Assembly (NCBI RefSeq): GCF_022179545.1
Contig: NZ_AP025518.1
Location: forward strand, 620,001-684,000
Reading direction: 5' to 3'
DNA: 64,000 bases
Source: Mycolicibacterium fortuitum subsp. fortuitum
GTDB lineage: Bacteria; Actinomycetota; Actinomycetes; Mycobacteriales; Mycobacteriaceae
Within the stretch, counting starts at the first letter, position 1. The number at the start of each line of letters is the position of its first letter. The notes under the pieces are model-generated. The model saw only the letters and a list, made by a program, of their open reading frames with translations. It ran no database searches and had not been told where the DNA came from. Both the position numbers and the translations under genes were made by a program. Shown here in pieces: positions 29,301-39,670 of this stretch.

Positions 29301-30353
29301 CTGGCGATGCGCGACGGGCTGGGCCTGCGCCTGGAGCTCAAGCTGCACGATAGCCACGACAGCATCGTGCGGGTGGTCGGTGCGCTGCGCCGCCCGGCCG
29401 AATCGGTGCCTGCCGATCAGCCGGGCCGGGGCCTGACCATGGCCGCCGAGCACTTCCTGTTCGCCGAGCCGCAACTGACCGACATCGGCGTCATCAACGC
29501 CCGCTACCCGGGGCAGAGCGCACCCCCGGTGCGGTTGCTGCCCACCGCGTTGGCCCCCGCCGCGCTGGCGCCGCTGTACCCCGCGCCCGAGCAGGTGGTC
29601 ATCGGCCAGCGCGAAGAGGACCTGGCGCCGGTGGTCATCGACTTCAAGCAGAACCCGCTGCTGGCAGTGTTCGGCGATACGAAGTCGGGCAAGACGACGC
29701 TGCTGCGGCACATCATCCGGACCATCCGGGAGAACTCCCGGCCGGACGAAGTGGCATTCACCGTCATCGACCGGCGGCTGCACCTGGTGGAGGAGCCGTT
29801 GTTCCCGGACAACGAGTACACCGCCAACATCGACCGGGTGCTGCCGGCCATGCTGGGCCTGTCGGCACTGATCGAGAAGCGCCGTCCGCCTGCCGGTCTG
29901 AGCCCGCAGGAACTCAGCGCGTGGAATCAGCGGTCGGGACACGACGGCCACATCCACTACCTGATCATCGACGATGTCGACCAGATCCCCGACGGTCCCG
30001 CGGTCAGCGGTCCGTTCGCCGGGCAGCGGCCGTGGACCAACATCGTCGGACTGTTGGCCGAGGCAACCGATCTCGGCCTGCGCGTCATCGTCACGGCCCG
30101 GGCCACCGGCTCGGCGCATGCCGTGATGACCGCGCCGCTGCTCCGTCGCCTCAACGACCTGCAGGCGACCACGCTGATGCTGTCGGGCAATCCCGCCGAC
30201 AGCGGCAAGCTCCGCGGGCACCGGTTCGCCCGGTTCCCCGCGGGACGCGGCATGTTGCTCGGCGACAGCGACTCGCCCGAGTTCGTCCAGCTCGTCAACC
30301 CACTCATCGATGACACGGCACTTTCCGTGAACAACGGGAGAAAGGAATTCTGA
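26385..30353 (+). CDS. eccC3: ESX-3 FtsK/SpoIIIE-type motor ATPase EccC3
   Basis: A 1322-residue fused EccCa-EccCb protein. ATG 26385 ([12 protein letters not shown]) is the start, since the frame upstream overlaps eccB3. Two transmembrane helices lie at about residues 45-90. Three P-loops are visible: [10 protein letters not shown] (about 478), [11 protein letters not shown] (about 826) and [11 protein letters not shown] (about 1097). The first is the functional motor in known EccC; the later two regulate and bind substrate export signals. It drives secretion of EsxG-EsxH and PE5-PPE4. The stop overlaps the PE5 start (TGATG). Confidence 0.97.
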   Translation: MSRLIFEHQRRLTPPTTRKGTITIEPPPQLERIVPPSLLRRVLPYLIVILIVGMIVALFATGMKMISPTMLFFPFVLLLAATALYRGGGNKMRTEEIDAERADYLRYLSVVRDNVRAHAAEQRAALEWSHPEPEVLATVPGTRRQWERDPRDRDFLVLRAGLHDVPLDAALKVKDTADEIDLEPVSHSTLRGLLDVQRTVRDAPTGIDVTKLARITVIGEADEVRGALRAWIAQAVTWHDPTMLGVALASPDVDSDAWSWLKWLPHVDIPSQADGVGPARYLTTGVTELRGHLDSALAGRPAFPAEADQVLKHLLVVLDDPESDPDDIARKPGLTGVTVIHRSDKLPNREQYPDPERPILRVIEGRIERWQSSGWQPYVGHADAMSAAEAAHIARRLSRWDSNPGYVRSTATSGATFSTLLDIPDASALDVASLWAPRNRDDELRVPIGVTATGEPLYFDLKDEAEGGMGPHGLMIGMTGSGKSQTLMSILLSLLTTHSADRLIVIYADFKGEAGADIFRNFPQVVAVISNMAEKRSLADRFADTLRGEVARREQMLKEAGRRVQGSAFNSVTEYEAAIAAGHDLPPMPTLFVVADEFTLMLAEHPEYADLFDYVARKGRSFRIHILFASQTLDVGRIKDIDKNTSYRIGLKVASPSISRQIIGVEDAYHIESGREHKGEGFLVPAPGAVPIKFRSTYVDGIYDPPRAEKSIVVRALPQPQLFTASRVEPEPDTVIVTNEPEIDIAPPRKLIATIGDQLAAYGPQAPKLWLPPLDDAIALDDVLARTDIEPGQLRWPLGEIDKPFEMRRDALVFDANSSAANMLIHGGPRSGKSTALQTFVLSAAALHSPSEVSFYVLDYGGGQLAGLADLAHVGSVATPLEPERIRRTFGELEQLLQARQRQGAVSRVGSYSDGYGEVFLVIDNLYAFSRDNTDTFNTRNPLLAKVTELANTGLAYGIHVVITTPNWLEVPLAMRDGLGLRLELKLHDSHDSIVRVVGALRRPAESVPADQPGRGLTMAAEHFLFAEPQLTDIGVINARYPGQSAPPVRLLPTALAPAALAPLYPAPEQVVIGQREEDLAPVVIDFKQNPLLAVFGDTKSGKTTLLRHIIRTIRENSRPDEVAFTVIDRRLHLVEEPLFPDNEYTANIDRVLPAMLGLSALIEKRRPPAGLSPQELSAWNQRSGHDGHIHYLIIDDVDQIPDGPAVSGPFAGQRPWTNIVGLLAEATDLGLRVIVTARATGSAHAVMTAPLLRRLNDLQATTLMLSGNPADSGKLRGHRFARFPAGRGMLLGDSDSPEFVQLVNPLIDDTALSVNNGRKEF

Positions 30354-30664
30354 TGACATTGCGGGTAGTTCCAGAAGGATTGACCGCCGCCAGCGCGGCC
30401 GTCGAGGCGCTCACCGCGCGCCTGGCCGCTGCGCACGCAGCTGCCGCACCCCTGGTCTCGGCGGTGATTCCGCCTGCGGCCGACGCAGTTTCGCTGCAGA
30501 CCGCGACCGGCTTCAGCGCTCACGGTGCACAGCACTCGGCGATGGCCGCCCAGGGTGTCGAGGAGCTCGGTCGTTCGGGTGTCGGCGTCGGTGAGTCCGG
30601 TGCCAGCTACATGACCGGCGACGCGATGGCGGCTTCGTCCTACATGATTGCGCGCGGCATCTGA
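30353..30664 (+). CDS. pe5: PE-family protein PE5
   Basis: A 103-residue PE protein: [24 protein letters not shown] carries the family's Pro-Glu pair, followed by an Ala-rich helical hairpin. The C-terminal [16 protein letters not shown] contains the YxxxD/E-type export signal (YMTGD). It pairs with PPE4, encoded one base after its stop. GGGAGAAAGGA precedes the start, which overlaps the eccC3 stop. The PE-PPE pair is exported by ESX-3 and is linked to iron acquisition. Confidence 0.95.
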   Translation: MTLRVVPEGLTAASAAVEALTARLAAAHAAAAPLVSAVIPPAADAVSLQTATGFSAHGAQHSAMAAQGVEELGRSGVGVGESGASYMTGDAMAASSYMIARGI

Positions 30665-30665
30665 G

Positions 30666-32243
30666 ATGACTGCCCCCATTTGGATGGCCCTACCACCCGA
30701 GGTGCACTCGACGCTGCTCTCCAGCGGCCCGGGCGCCGGGTCGTTGCTGGCCGCCGCGGGGGCCTGGCAGTCACTGAGCACCGAATATGCCTCGGCGGCA
30801 GCAGAACTCACCAGTGTGCTGGGTTCTGTGCAGGCCGGATCCTGGGAAGGGCCGAGTTCGGAGCAGTACATCGCTGCGCACGGGCCCTACCTGACCTGGC
30901 TGGCGCAGCAGAGCGCGAACAGCGCGGCAGTGGCGGTGCAGCACGAGACCGCGGCTGCGGCCTACACGACTGCGCTGGCCGCCATGCCGACCATGCCCGA
31001 GCTGATGCTGAACCATGTGGTGCACGGCGTGCTGATCGCGACAAATTTCTTCGGCATCAACATGATTCCCATCGCGGTCAACGAGGCCGATTACGTCCGG
31101 ATGTGGATCCAGGCGGCCACCACCATGGCGACCTACCAGGCCGTGTCCGGGGCCGCGGTGATGGCGGCGCCGACCAGCACACCTTCGCCGATGCTGCTCA
31201 AACCGGGCGCGGGCGAGGCCGGCACCGCCTCGGCCAATGCACAGCAGATGATGGCCCAGGGCACCGCGACGGATTCCGGTTCGGCGCTGACCAACGCTGA
31301 CGCGACGGCAGACAACGAGTACCCGAATCTGCCGCAGTGGTTGGTGGACTACCTCGGCAATGACTCGATGATCGGCGGCAAAGAGCTGCTGAGGTTCCTC
31401 AACGATCCGCTCGGAACCATCCAGGCCATGCTCACCGACCTGATGACCAATCCGTCCGGCTTCCTGACCACCTGGGGACCGTTCCTGTTCGGCGTCATCT
31501 ATCAGTTGATCTTCCAGCCGGTGGGTTGGGGCACCTGGATCAGTGTGGCGTTGTCCCCGTTCCTTGCGCCGCTGCTCGGAATGGGCCTTGCCGCATTGGG
31601 TTTCCTCGGCCTGCTGCCCGACGATGCGGTGCCGCCGGGCGACGTTCCCGCCGACGCCGACGTCCCGGCGGGTCCGGTACGCGTGGATCAGGGCCTGCCG
31701 ATGGCGGGCCTGGCCCCGGCCGGTATCGGCGGTGGCGTGGGAGCGGGTGCCGCACCCGCCGCCGCACCCGCCACGGGCGGGGCTGCGGCGCCTGCCCCGG
31801 TTGCGGCTGCGGCATTCGCCCCATATGCGGTGATGGGCAGCGACCCGGACGAGGGCTTCAGTCCGACGGTCGGCGGCAAGTCCAGTGCCTCGGCACCGGC
31901 CTCCGGAATCCCGGCGGCGGCCTCGGGCGTGGCCGCGTCGCTGGCGGCACGGCGTAAGCGACGCCGCAAGCGGGGTGCGGCACTGGAGGACCACGCCTAT
32001 GCAGATGCCTACATGGATTACGAACAGCCCGACCCGGAGCCGGCTCCGCGTCCCGAGCCACGGGTGCGGGCATCCGAGAGTGGTTCGGGGACCATGGGAT
32101 TCACCGGCACCGAGGCGAAATCCGACACCACTGCTGCCGGGCTGACCACGCTGGCCGGCGAGAGCTATGACGAAAGTCCGGTCTCGCCGATGCTGCCCGG
32201 TTCCTGGGAACCCGGCGACTCACAAGGGGGTACCCGCAGCTGA
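30666..32243 (+). CDS. ppe4: PPE-family protein PPE4
   Basis: A 525-residue PPE protein. ATG 30666 ([16 protein letters not shown]) follows PE5 directly; the Pro-Pro-Glu motif is at residues 10-12. The N-terminal domain of about 180 residues includes the W-x-G turn (WEGPSS). It is followed by a hydrophobic region ([37 protein letters not shown]) and a Pro/Ala/Gly-rich, then basic and acidic, C-terminal tail. It forms a heterodimer with PE5 and is escorted by EspG3. The tail is low-complexity and may vary between species. Confidence 0.95.
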   Translation: MTAPIWMALPPEVHSTLLSSGPGAGSLLAAAGAWQSLSTEYASAAAELTSVLGSVQAGSWEGPSSEQYIAAHGPYLTWLAQQSANSAAVAVQHETAAAAYTTALAAMPTMPELMLNHVVHGVLIATNFFGINMIPIAVNEADYVRMWIQAATTMATYQAVSGAAVMAAPTSTPSPMLLKPGAGEAGTASANAQQMMAQGTATDSGSALTNADATADNEYPNLPQWLVDYLGNDSMIGGKELLRFLNDPLGTIQAMLTDLMTNPSGFLTTWGPFLFGVIYQLIFQPVGWGTWISVALSPFLAPLLGMGLAALGFLGLLPDDAVPPGDVPADADVPAGPVRVDQGLPMAGLAPAGIGGGVGAGAAPAAAPATGGAAAPAPVAAAAFAPYAVMGSDPDEGFSPTVGGKSSASAPASGIPAAASGVAASLAARRKRRRKRGAALEDHAYADAYMDYEQPDPEPAPRPEPRVRASESGSGTMGFTGTEAKSDTTAAGLTTLAGESYDESPVSPMLPGSWEPGDSQGGTRS

Positions 32244-32304
32244 CCAGACCATCTTCATTTCTCCAGACGCACTGCAAATTGTCGACGACCCGAAAGGAAA
32301 ATCC

Positions 32305-32598
32305 ATGAGTCTGTTGGACGCTCACATTCCCCAGCTGATCGCTTCCGAGGCCGCCTTCGGCGCCAAGGCCGCGCTGATGCGCAGCACCATCGCCCAGGCC
32401 GAGCAGGCCGCGATGTCATCGCAGGCCTTCCACATGGGCGAGGCCTCGGCCGCATTCCAGGCCGCGCACGCCCGCTTCGTCGAGGTGTCGGCCAAGGTCA
32501 ACGGGCTGCTGGACATCGCCCAGCTCAACCTCGGTGATGCCGCGGGCACCTACGTCGCCCAGGACGCCGCTGCCGCCAGCACCTACACCTCCGTCTGA
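32305..32598 (+). CDS. esxG: ESAT-6-like secreted protein EsxG
   Basis: A 97-residue WXG100-family protein identical in length to M. tuberculosis EsxG. It forms a helical hairpin; the usual W-x-G turn is replaced ([10 protein letters not shown]), as in other EsxG proteins. GAAAGGAAA lies upstream of ATG 32305. It pairs with EsxH, and the heterodimer is exported through ESX-3 and binds zinc in characterised species. A 61-bp gap separates it from ppe4. Confidence 0.96.
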   Translation: MSLLDAHIPQLIASEAAFGAKAALMRSTIAQAEQAAMSSQAFHMGEASAAFQAAHARFVEVSAKVNGLLDIAQLNLGDAAGTYVAQDAAAASTYTSV

Positions 32599-32636
32599 CC
32601 CGAACATCTGGACCATCCAGGGATACAGGAGTTTTC

Positions 32637-32924
32637 ATGTCTCAGATCATGTACAACTACCCGGCCATGCTGGCTCACGCCGGGGAAATGAACACCTACT
32701 CGGCTGCCCTGCACGCCGTCGGTGCCGACATCGCCAGTGAGCAGGCCGCGCTGAGCAGCGCCTGGCAGGGTGACACCGGTATGACCTACCAGGCTTGGCA
32801 GGCCCAGTGGAACCAGGCAATGGAAGAGCTGACCCGGGCCTACCGCGCCATGGCGTCCACTCACGAGATGAACACCATGTCGATGAGTGCCCGCGATGCC
32901 GCAGAAGGCGCCAAGTGGGGCTGA
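32637..32924 (+). CDS. esxH: ESAT-6-like secreted protein EsxH (TB10.4)
   Basis: A 95-residue WXG100 protein beginning [18 protein letters not shown], with the W-Q-G turn in [13 protein letters not shown] and a C-terminal [12 protein letters not shown] segment that carries the YxxxD/E-like region. AGGAG is 6 bases before the start. The partner is EsxG, encoded 38 bp upstream. EsxG-EsxH is the core ESX-3 substrate required for siderophore-mediated iron uptake. Confidence 0.97.
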   Translation: MSQIMYNYPAMLAHAGEMNTYSAALHAVGADIASEQAALSSAWQGDTGMTYQAWQAQWNQAMEELTRAYRAMASTHEMNTMSMSARDAAEGAKWG

Positions 32925-32940
32925 TCCCGGTGACTCGGCT

Positions 32941-33825
32941 TTGAGCACTGGAGCCAACGCAGTCGAGCTGACCACCGATCAGGCCTGGTACCTCAGCGAG
33001 GTACTCGGTGCCGGGGCGTACCCGTGGGTGCTGGCGATCACGCCGCCCTACAGCGAACCGGCCCAGCGGGGCGGCTTCGTCGCCGAACAAGCCGCTGAGC
33101 TGACCAGGATGGGCGTGCTCGACGCCGGCGGTGGAGTCAATCCGCGGGTGGCGCAATGGGTTCGGCTGGCGTGCCGGGCGACCCAGTGGCTCGACCTGCG
33201 GTTTGTCTCCGGCCCCGGGGACCTGCTGCGCGGCATCGTGGCTCGCTCGGACGGCCATACGGTGGTGGTCCTGCGGAATGCCCAGTTGGTGACGTTCACC
33301 GAGATGGACATCGCTCACCCGCATGCGCTGGTGCCGGTGCTCACCGTTGGGCTGTCGAGACGCAGACCGGCACAGTTCGACGAGTTCGCGCTGCCGGCCG
33401 CGGCCGGTGCCCGCGCCGACGAGCAGATCCGCAACGGCACGCCGCTGACCGAAGTGCTGGGATTCCTCGGTGTTCCGGCCTCGGCCCACTCCATCGTGGA
33501 AGCGGTGTTCGACGGACGGCGGACCTACGTCGAGATCGTCGCGGGAGAACACCGCGACGGTCACCGGGTCACTACGCAAGTGGGAGTCAGCATCATCGAC
33601 ACCCCCGGAGGTCGAATCCTGGTCTCCCCGTCGAAAGCCTTCGACGGGGAGTGGATCTCGACCTTCACAGCGGGTAGTGCGGAGGCGATCGCGATGGCGA
33701 TCGAACGGCTCACTGCCTCGCTGCCGAGCGGATCCTGGTTCCCGGACCAACCGCTCATCCGCGACTTCGACAGAGAAGTCGCCTCATCCAATGACGCTGT
33801 ATCCCACAAGATTCACGCTCCATGA
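32941..33825 (+). CDS. espG3: ESX-3 chaperone EspG3
   Basis: A 294-residue EspG-family chaperone: [33 protein letters not shown] at the N-terminus, [26 protein letters not shown], and [17 protein letters not shown] near the end. TTG 32941 is the most likely start; it lies 16 bp after esxH and gives the N-terminus seen in the family, but it has no clear ribosome site. EspG3 holds PE5-PPE4 soluble in the cytosol and guides it to ESX-3. Confidence 0.93.
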   Translation: MSTGANAVELTTDQAWYLSEVLGAGAYPWVLAITPPYSEPAQRGGFVAEQAAELTRMGVLDAGGGVNPRVAQWVRLACRATQWLDLRFVSGPGDLLRGIVARSDGHTVVVLRNAQLVTFTEMDIAHPHALVPVLTVGLSRRRPAQFDEFALPAAAGARADEQIRNGTPLTEVLGFLGVPASAHSIVEAVFDGRRTYVEIVAGEHRDGHRVTTQVGVSIIDTPGGRILVSPSKAFDGEWISTFTAGSAEAIAMAIERLTASLPSGSWFPDQPLIRDFDREVASSNDAVSHKIHAP

Positions 33826-33847
33826 GAAGAACCCAGAAAGCATAGGA

Positions 33848-35269
33848 ATGTCCGACAACACTGTGATGCCGATCGTCCGGGTGGCCGTGTTGGCCGCTGG
33901 AGACGACGGCGGCCGGCTGACCGAGATGGCTCTGCCGTCCGAACTGCCGCTGCGCGAGATCCTGCCTGCGGTCCAGCGGATCGTGCTGCCCGCCAGCGCC
34001 GGGGGTGACGACGGTGCCAGCGCCCCGGATCCCGTACGGCTCAGCCTGGCCCCGGTGGGAGGTGCGCCGTACAGCCTGGACGCCACGCTCGACACGGTCG
34101 GTGTGGTGGACGGAGATCTGCTTGCGCTGCAAGCAGTCCCGGCCGGCCCGGCTGCCCCGCGCATCGTCGAGGACATCGCCGACGCTGCAGTGATCTTCTC
34201 GGCTGCCCGCCGGCGCCCGTGGGGTGCCGCGAACATCGCGCGCGGTGCGGCGCTGGCACTGATCGGCCTGATCCTGGTGGGCACCGGCCTCGCCGTCGCC
34301 CACCGGGTGCTCACCGGGGAACTGCTCGGGCTCTTCGTTGTCGGTGGTATCGCCATCGCCACCGTGCTCGCCGCCCTGTCGACCCGCGGCCGGTCGGCAG
34401 CGCTGGCGACGGCTTTGGCGGTCACCGCGCTGGTCCCGGTCGCCGCGGCGTTCGCCCTCGGTGTACCAGGTGATTTCGGCGCTGCGAGCATTCTGCTGGC
34501 TGCGGCCGGTGTGGCGGCATGGTCGTTGATCAGCATGGCCAGCTCGTCCGATGACCGCGGTATCGCGGTGTTCACCGCGACCACTGTGGCCGGAGTCGGG
34601 GTGTTGCTGGTCGCCGGTGCGGCCTCCCTGTGGCAGATCTCGTGGACCGTGATCGGGTGTGCCCTCGTCCTGATCGCCGTTGTGGTCACCGTGCAGGCCG
34701 CGCAGCTTTCGGCGATGTGGGCCCGTTTCCCGCTGCCGGTGATCCCGGCTCCGGGTGACCCGTCTCCTTCCGCCCACCCCCTTTCGGTCCTTGCCGACCT
34801 GCCGCGCCGGGTCCGGGTGAGCCAGTCGCATCAGACCGGGGTGATCGCCTCGGGCGTGCTGCTCGGTGTCGCGGGCTCGGTGGCCCTGGTCGCATCGCCG
34901 ACCGCCTCGCCGTGGGCCTGGTATGTCGTGGTGGCGGCGGCACTCGGTGCCGTGCTCCGGGCTCGCGTCTGGGATTCGGCCTCCTGCAAGGCCTGGCTGC
35001 TGGGCCACCCCTACCTGCTGTCCGTTGTGCTGTTGGTGGCCTTCACCATCGACGGCCGTTACCAGGCCGCCTGGTGGGCACTGGCAGCGCTGGCCGCGCT
35101 CGTGGTGGTGTGGGTCTTCGCCGCGTTGAACCCGCGGGCCGCCTCGCCGGACACCTACTCGCTGCCGATGCGGCGCCTGGTGGGCTTCCTGGCAACCGGG
35201 CTCGACGCTTCGTTGATCCCCGTGATGGCCTTGCTCGTCGGGCTGTTCAGCCTCGTCCTCGACAGGTGA
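33848..35269 (+). CDS. eccD3: ESX-3 membrane channel component EccD3
   Basis: A 473-residue protein: an N-terminal ubiquitin-like domain of about 95 residues (VRVAVLAAGDDGGRLTEMALPSELPLREILP) followed by eleven or so hydrophobic helices to the C-terminus. ATG 33848 (MSDNTVMPIV) is the start; the frame upstream overlaps espG3. EccD forms the main membrane vestibule of the ESX core. Eight bases separate its stop from mycP3. Confidence 0.96.
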   Translation: MSDNTVMPIVRVAVLAAGDDGGRLTEMALPSELPLREILPAVQRIVLPASAGGDDGASAPDPVRLSLAPVGGAPYSLDATLDTVGVVDGDLLALQAVPAGPAAPRIVEDIADAAVIFSAARRRPWGAANIARGAALALIGLILVGTGLAVAHRVLTGELLGLFVVGGIAIATVLAALSTRGRSAALATALAVTALVPVAAAFALGVPGDFGAASILLAAAGVAAWSLISMASSSDDRGIAVFTATTVAGVGVLLVAGAASLWQISWTVIGCALVLIAVVVTVQAAQLSAMWARFPLPVIPAPGDPSPSAHPLSVLADLPRRVRVSQSHQTGVIASGVLLGVAGSVALVASPTASPWAWYVVVAAALGAVLRARVWDSASCKAWLLGHPYLLSVVLLVAFTIDGRYQAAWWALAALAALVVVWVFAALNPRAASPDTYSLPMRRLVGFLATGLDASLIPVMALLVGLFSLVLDR

Positions 35270-35276
35270 TGAATCG

Positions 35277-36653
35277 GTGATCCACAAAACCCTGGGTATC
35301 CTGGCCACCGCCGGTCTGGTGCTGATGGTCGGTTCCCCGTCGGCGGGTGCGGTCAGCCCGCCCGAGGTCGACCCGCAGATCGCCCCACCGGCAGGCAGTG
35401 CCGGCCCGGTGGAGGCGATGACGCAGCGATCGGCGTGTGTCACCACCGAGGCGAGGCCGGGTAGCGATCCCGGAGCGGTCAACCCGAATCAGTTGGCGCT
35501 CAATCTCTCCGGCGCCTGGAAGCAGAGCCGTGGGCAGGGACAGACCGTTGCGGTCATCGACACCGGGGTCCAGCCGGGGCCCCGGCTGCCCCACGTCGAG
35601 GGCGGTGGAGACTTCATCGAATCCACTGACGGCCTGACCGACTGCGACGGCCACGGAACCGCGGTCGCCGGCCTCATCGCCGGCCAACCCGGACCCGACG
35701 GTTTTTCCGGGGTGGCGCCGGAGGCCCGCTTGATCTCGATCCGGCAGAATTCACCGCGATTCGCCCCGCGCACTCCCAACGCCGATGCCGCGCAGGCTCG
35801 CGCTTCGGCTGACGTGGCCAGCCTGGCGCGCGCCGTGGTGCGTGCTGCCGACATGGGTGCGCGGGTCATCAACATCTCGGTGGTGACGTGTCTTCCTGCA
35901 GACAAGCAGATCGACCAGACCGAACTCGGTGCGGCGCTGCGTTATGCGGCCGTCGAGAAGGACGCGGTCATCATCGCGGCTGCGGGCAACACGCAGGGCG
36001 GCATCACCACCGGTTCCGCGTGCGCGTCCAATCCGCTGTCCGGATCGCCGGACGATCCGCGCAACTGGGGCGGTGTTTCCTCGGTGTCGATCCCGTCGTG
36101 GTGGCAGCCCTATGTGTTGTCGGTCGGCGCGCTGAACGCCACCGGCCAGCCGTCCGGATTCACCATGGCGGGCCCGTGGGTGGGCATATCGGCACCGGGC
36201 GAGAACATCACCTCGGTGAGCAACGCGCCCGGCGGAGGGTTGGCCAATGCGCTGCCCACCGACCAGGGCAAGCTGATTCCGCTCAGCGGCACCAGCTACG
36301 CCTCGGCCTACGTTTCCGGCGTTGCGGCCTTGGTACGCAGCAAGTTTCCCGAACTGAACGCACGCCAGGTGGTGCACCGGCTGACCACGACGGCCCAGGG
36401 TGCGGCCCGCTCGCCGTCGAACGTCATCGGCGCCGGTGGTGTCGATCCCGTTGCCGCGCTCACCTGGGACGTCACCGACATGCCGCTGGACGGACCGGCG
36501 GCGCCCGCAGGCAAACAGATTGCCGCACCACCAGAACCAGCCCCGCGTGACAACACCGGCAGAATCGTTGCGTTCGCCGGCACCGGAGCACTTGCGCTGG
36601 CGGCCATTGCCGTTGCGTTCAGCGCATACCGACGGAAGGACCCCACCTCATGA
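35277..36653 (+). CDS. mycP3: ESX-3 mycosin protease MycP3
   Basis: A 458-residue subtilisin-like serine protease. It has a signal peptide (residues about 1-25), catalytic Asp95 (AVIDTGV), His126 (DGHGTAVAG) and Ser340 (GTSYASAYVSG), and a C-terminal transmembrane helix (IVAFAGTGALALAAIAVAF) with a short basic tail. The protease domain faces the periplasm. MycP stabilises the ESX complex and is needed for secretion. GTG start 35277. The stop overlaps eccE3 (ATGA). Confidence 0.96.
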   Translation: MIHKTLGILATAGLVLMVGSPSAGAVSPPEVDPQIAPPAGSAGPVEAMTQRSACVTTEARPGSDPGAVNPNQLALNLSGAWKQSRGQGQTVAVIDTGVQPGPRLPHVEGGGDFIESTDGLTDCDGHGTAVAGLIAGQPGPDGFSGVAPEARLISIRQNSPRFAPRTPNADAAQARASADVASLARAVVRAADMGARVINISVVTCLPADKQIDQTELGAALRYAAVEKDAVIIAAAGNTQGGITTGSACASNPLSGSPDDPRNWGGVSSVSIPSWWQPYVLSVGALNATGQPSGFTMAGPWVGISAPGENITSVSNAPGGGLANALPTDQGKLIPLSGTSYASAYVSGVAALVRSKFPELNARQVVHRLTTTAQGAARSPSNVIGAGGVDPVAALTWDVTDMPLDGPAAPAGKQIAAPPEPAPRDNTGRIVAFAGTGALALAAIAVAFSAYRRKDPTS

Positions 36654-37570
36654 CCGCCCGACTCGCGCTGGCGTCGCTGTTCATCGTCGCGGCCGTCCTG
36701 GCCCGGCCGTGGCAGACCAACACCGAACGGTGGGTGCTCGGAGTTTCCGTCGCGGCAGTGGTGCTGCTGCTGGCGTGGTGGAGCGGGCTGTTCCTGACCA
36801 CGCGGATCGCCCGGCACCTGGCGATGTGGCGGCGTAACCACTCCGAGAACGGACCTGCCGAGCAGCCGGGCGCCGAGACAGTCGTACTGCGCGTCGATCC
36901 CGCGGACCCGGCCCAGCTGCCGGTGGTGGTCAGCTACCTGGACCGCTACGGTGTCCGCTGCGACAAGGTCCGGCTCACCCATCGTGACGCCGGCGGCACC
37001 CGTCGCAGCTGGATCAGCCTGACCGTGACCGCAGTGGACAATCTCGACGCGCTGCGCGCCCGTTCATCGCGAATCCCGTTGCGGGACACCACTGAGGTCG
37101 TCGGGCGTCGGCTCGCCGATCACCTGCGCGAGCAGGGTTGGACGGTCACCCTGGTCGACGGGGTGGATGCTCCACTGCCCGATCCGGGTAAGGAGACCTG
37201 GCGCGGAGTGAAGGACGACACCGGATTCGTCGCGGCCTACCGCGTCACCGTCAGCGACAAGCTGGACGCCGTGCTCGCGGGGATCGGTGCCCTGCCGGCC
37301 CAGGAGACCTGGACCGCACTGGAGTTCACCGGATCTCCGCGCCGGCCGCAGCTGACGGTGGGGGCAGCGATCCGCACGGCCGAACGCCCCGCGCGCAAGG
37401 CCCCGCTGACCGGCCTGAAACCGGCAGGCGGCCGGCACCGCCCGGCGTTGGCCGCGCTGAACCCGTTGTCCGCGCAGCGGCTGGACGGCGACCCGGCGGC
37501 GTCGCCCGAAGACCTGGTGCACAGGTCAGTCGAACATGAAATCCCGCAGGAAGCGGGTCATCCGGCGTAG
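36650..37570 (+). CDS. eccE3: ESX-3 membrane component EccE3
   Basis: A 306-residue protein with two N-terminal transmembrane helices (LALASLFIVAAVLA; WVLGVSVAAVVLLLAWWSGLF) and a cytoplasmic domain beginning VVLRVDPADPAQLPVVVSYLDRYGV. EccE lies at the periphery of the ESX membrane complex. It closes the operon. Its last 45 bp overlap the 3' end of the convergent hydrolase gene. Confidence 0.95.
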   Translation: MTARLALASLFIVAAVLARPWQTNTERWVLGVSVAAVVLLLAWWSGLFLTTRIARHLAMWRRNHSENGPAEQPGAETVVLRVDPADPAQLPVVVSYLDRYGVRCDKVRLTHRDAGGTRRSWISLTVTAVDNLDALRARSSRIPLRDTTEVVGRRLADHLREQGWTVTLVDGVDAPLPDPGKETWRGVKDDTGFVAAYRVTVSDKLDAVLAGIGALPAQETWTALEFTGSPRRPQLTVGAAIRTAERPARKAPLTGLKPAGGRHRPALAALNPLSAQRLDGDPAASPEDLVHRSVEHEIPQEAGHPA

Positions 37571-38725
37571 GTAGTCCGGCTGGCTCACATGGAGCAGGTG
37601 GTTGCCGGGGAACCAGTGAAACGCGCAGCGATCCCAGTGTTTCCACAGCATTTCGGCCTGTTGGGGCGGAGCCAGCCGGTCGCCGAGACCGGTGATGATC
37701 AGCCGCCTTTCCTTGGGGACCAGCGGCCGGTAATTGAGCGGCGAGGTATATCGCGCCGCTGCTTCGATCAACGCCGGGTCAGTCCGGGCGACGCGACGCT
37801 GTAACGCCACAAGTTTGTTGGCTGGGAACCACTCGTCGACCGTGCGATCCGGCGTCACCACAGGGACATTCGGCACTACAGCCTGTATTCGATCGTCCAC
37901 GCTGGCCAGCAGGGCCGAGGTGAACCCGCCCAGCGAAATACCGGTCAGGGCAATCCGGTCGACACCGGTGGACTCCAGATAGTCGATCACCGAACGGAAG
38001 TCGTACACGGCTTGGGCCATGGCCTCGGAGAAGCCGGCATACCCGTGGGCGAAGAATCCGTAGCCGCTGAACGGTGAGAACCGTTCAGCGCGCCGGCCGT
38101 GAAACGGCAGGGTGTACAACAACACGTCGTAGCCGGAGCGGTAGAACCACGGCAACGACAGGAAGAGTCCGTCGGCCAGATAGGGCGATCCCATGAAGCC
38201 GTGGATCACGCACAGGGTCGGGTGCGGGCCGTCGTCATGACGCCAATGCTGGGCCCGCACAACGTTATTGCGGATGAACCCGCCGCACATCTCGCGCATC
38301 GCCGGGTTGACCGCGGTGAAGCCGCTCTCGAACCGAAGGTTCTCCACCCGGCCGTGGGCGATCATCTCGGCCACGGGATTGGCCGGCCGGGTGGATACCC
38401 GCGGCGGTCGGCTCGGCGCCGGGAACGAGACCGCGGGATCCTGCGCCGCGGCCAGGTCCGCATAGAAGCGCATGTGGTCCTGCTCGGCCCGTGACGCGGA
38501 CGGATGCAACATCGAGGCCAGCGTGGTCGGCACCATCGACGTGGCCACGATCGAGGCGACCCCGGTGCGCAACGCGACGTCGGCGATCGCCGAGACGTCC
38601 ACGATGGCGCGCTGTCGCGCAGTCAGGTCGGCGCGCCGCGGTAGGCCGCGCGCACCGGCATCACCGCCGGAGACGTCGGGAACAGGGATCGGGGGTTCGA
38701 CCGGATCTGTACTGGACGGCTCCAC
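37526..38725 (-). CDS. Alpha/beta hydrolase (Rv0293c-like)
   Basis: A 399-residue protein from GTG 38725. That start gives almost the length of Rv0293c, and the longer frame overlaps the amidohydrolase gene. The N-terminal 130 residues are family-specific. The hydrolase part has HGFMGSPYLADGLF, nucleophile elbow LTGISLGGFTSALLA (Ser about residue 270) and His in WFPGNHLLHV. The substrate is unknown. It always sits downstream of, and convergent to, ESX-3, with a 45-bp overlap with eccE3; a functional link to ESX-3 is not shown. Confidence 0.83.
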   Translation of the reverse strand: MEPSSTDPVEPPIPVPDVSGGDAGARGLPRRADLTARQRAIVDVSAIADVALRTGVASIVATSMVPTTLASMLHPSASRAEQDHMRFYADLAAAQDPAVSFPAPSRPPRVSTRPANPVAEMIAHGRVENLRFESGFTAVNPAMREMCGGFIRNNVVRAQHWRHDDGPHPTLCVIHGFMGSPYLADGLFLSLPWFYRSGYDVLLYTLPFHGRRAERFSPFSGYGFFAHGYAGFSEAMAQAVYDFRSVIDYLESTGVDRIALTGISLGGFTSALLASVDDRIQAVVPNVPVVTPDRTVDEWFPANKLVALQRRVARTDPALIEAAARYTSPLNYRPLVPKERRLIITGLGDRLAPPQQAEMLWKHWDRCAFHWFPGNHLLHVSQPDYLRRMTRFLRDFMFD

Positions 38726-38748
38726 GATTCCCGATGCTAGCCAACTGC

Positions 38749-39627
38749 TCAGCGCAGCCCGAACAACTTCGCGGCGTTGTCGTGCAGCACAGCGCGGCGC
38801 CAGGTGTCGTCGATTCCCGGCAGGTCGATCAGGTGGTGCACGGCCTCGGCATAGCCGTAGGGGATGTTCGGGAAGTCGCTTCCGAACAGGATGTGCGCAC
38901 CCAGGGCTTTCAGCCTGTTCACCTCCCCGGTGGGAAACGGCATCGTCTCCTCCACGAACGGCGTGAACGCCATCGTGGTGTCCAGGCGGACGTTGTCGTA
39001 ACGTTCGGCCAGGTCGAGGAAGTCCGAGTACTCGGGCATGCCCATGTGCGCGACGATCAGTACCAGCCGCGGATAGCGGACCAGCAGTTTTGCGATCGGA
39101 TCCGGGCCGGTGAACTCTCCTGGCACCGGGCCGGAACCGCAATGGATCACCACCGGGACGCCCGCGTCCTCGATCAACCCCCAGACGTCGTCGAGCAGCG
39201 GATCGTTCGGGTCATAGTTGCCCACCTGGATGTGTGCCTTGAACACCTCGGTGCCCGCGGTGATCGCGTCGGCAACATAGGCGGCGGCCTGCGCCTCGGG
39301 AAAGAACGTCGCGGTGTGCAGGCAGTCCGGGGTGTCCTTCGCGAAGCCGACGGCCCACTGATTGAGCCATGCGGCCATATCCGGCTTGTGCGCATAGATC
39401 AGCGACGAGAACCTGCGGACGCCGAACTCCCGCAGTGTGGCGACCCGCTGCGCTTCGTCGGCGCGGTAGGTGATGGGCCATTCCCGGCCGATCATCGGGC
39501 CCTGGCTGTCGAAGTACTGCCACACCTTGTCCATGACGTTCTTGGGCATGAAGTGGGTGTGCACATCGACGATCCCGGGCAGGCCCAGGTCCGACCAGAT
39601 CTTCCGCACCTTTTCTGATTCGTCCAT
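38749..39627 (-). CDS. Metal-dependent amidohydrolase (ACMSD/amidohydrolase-2 family)
   Basis: A 292-residue TIM-barrel protein with metal-binding motifs VDVHTHFMP (HxH), [20 protein letters not shown] and [14 protein letters not shown]. These fit the Amidohydro_2 family, which includes decarboxylases and lactonases of aromatic degradation. Start ATG 39627 (MDESEKVRK). The substrate is unknown. It is cotranscribed with the hydrolase 23 bp downstream and divergent from tam. Confidence 0.85.
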   Translation of the reverse strand: MDESEKVRKIWSDLGLPGIVDVHTHFMPKNVMDKVWQYFDSQGPMIGREWPITYRADEAQRVATLREFGVRRFSSLIYAHKPDMAAWLNQWAVGFAKDTPDCLHTATFFPEAQAAAYVADAITAGTEVFKAHIQVGNYDPNDPLLDDVWGLIEDAGVPVVIHCGSGPVPGEFTGPDPIAKLLVRYPRLVLIVAHMGMPEYSDFLDLAERYDNVRLDTTMAFTPFVEETMPFPTGEVNRLKALGAHILFGSDFPNIPYGYAEAVHHLIDLPGIDDTWRRAVLHDNAAKLFGLR

Positions 39628-39670
39628 CGGGTCCGACGATATCCACTGGGGTGCCGGGCATGATCGGGGC

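Noticed and set aside
27159..30359. Very long open frame (1066 codons) on the minus strand opposite eccC3
   Set aside because: It is a composition shadow of the high-GC eccC3 codons, rich in His/Arg/Gln/Gly, with no domain; the plus-strand frame has three P-loops.
33470..33847. N-terminal extension of eccD3 upstream of ATG 33848
   Set aside because: It overlaps espG3 in another frame and reads as Arg/Ser-rich nonsense; EccD starts with the ubiquitin-like domain.
33755..35482. Minus-strand open frame of 575 codons opposite eccD3
   Set aside because: Shadow of eccD3; the product is an unnatural mix of Arg, Gly, His and Gln with no hydrophobic core.
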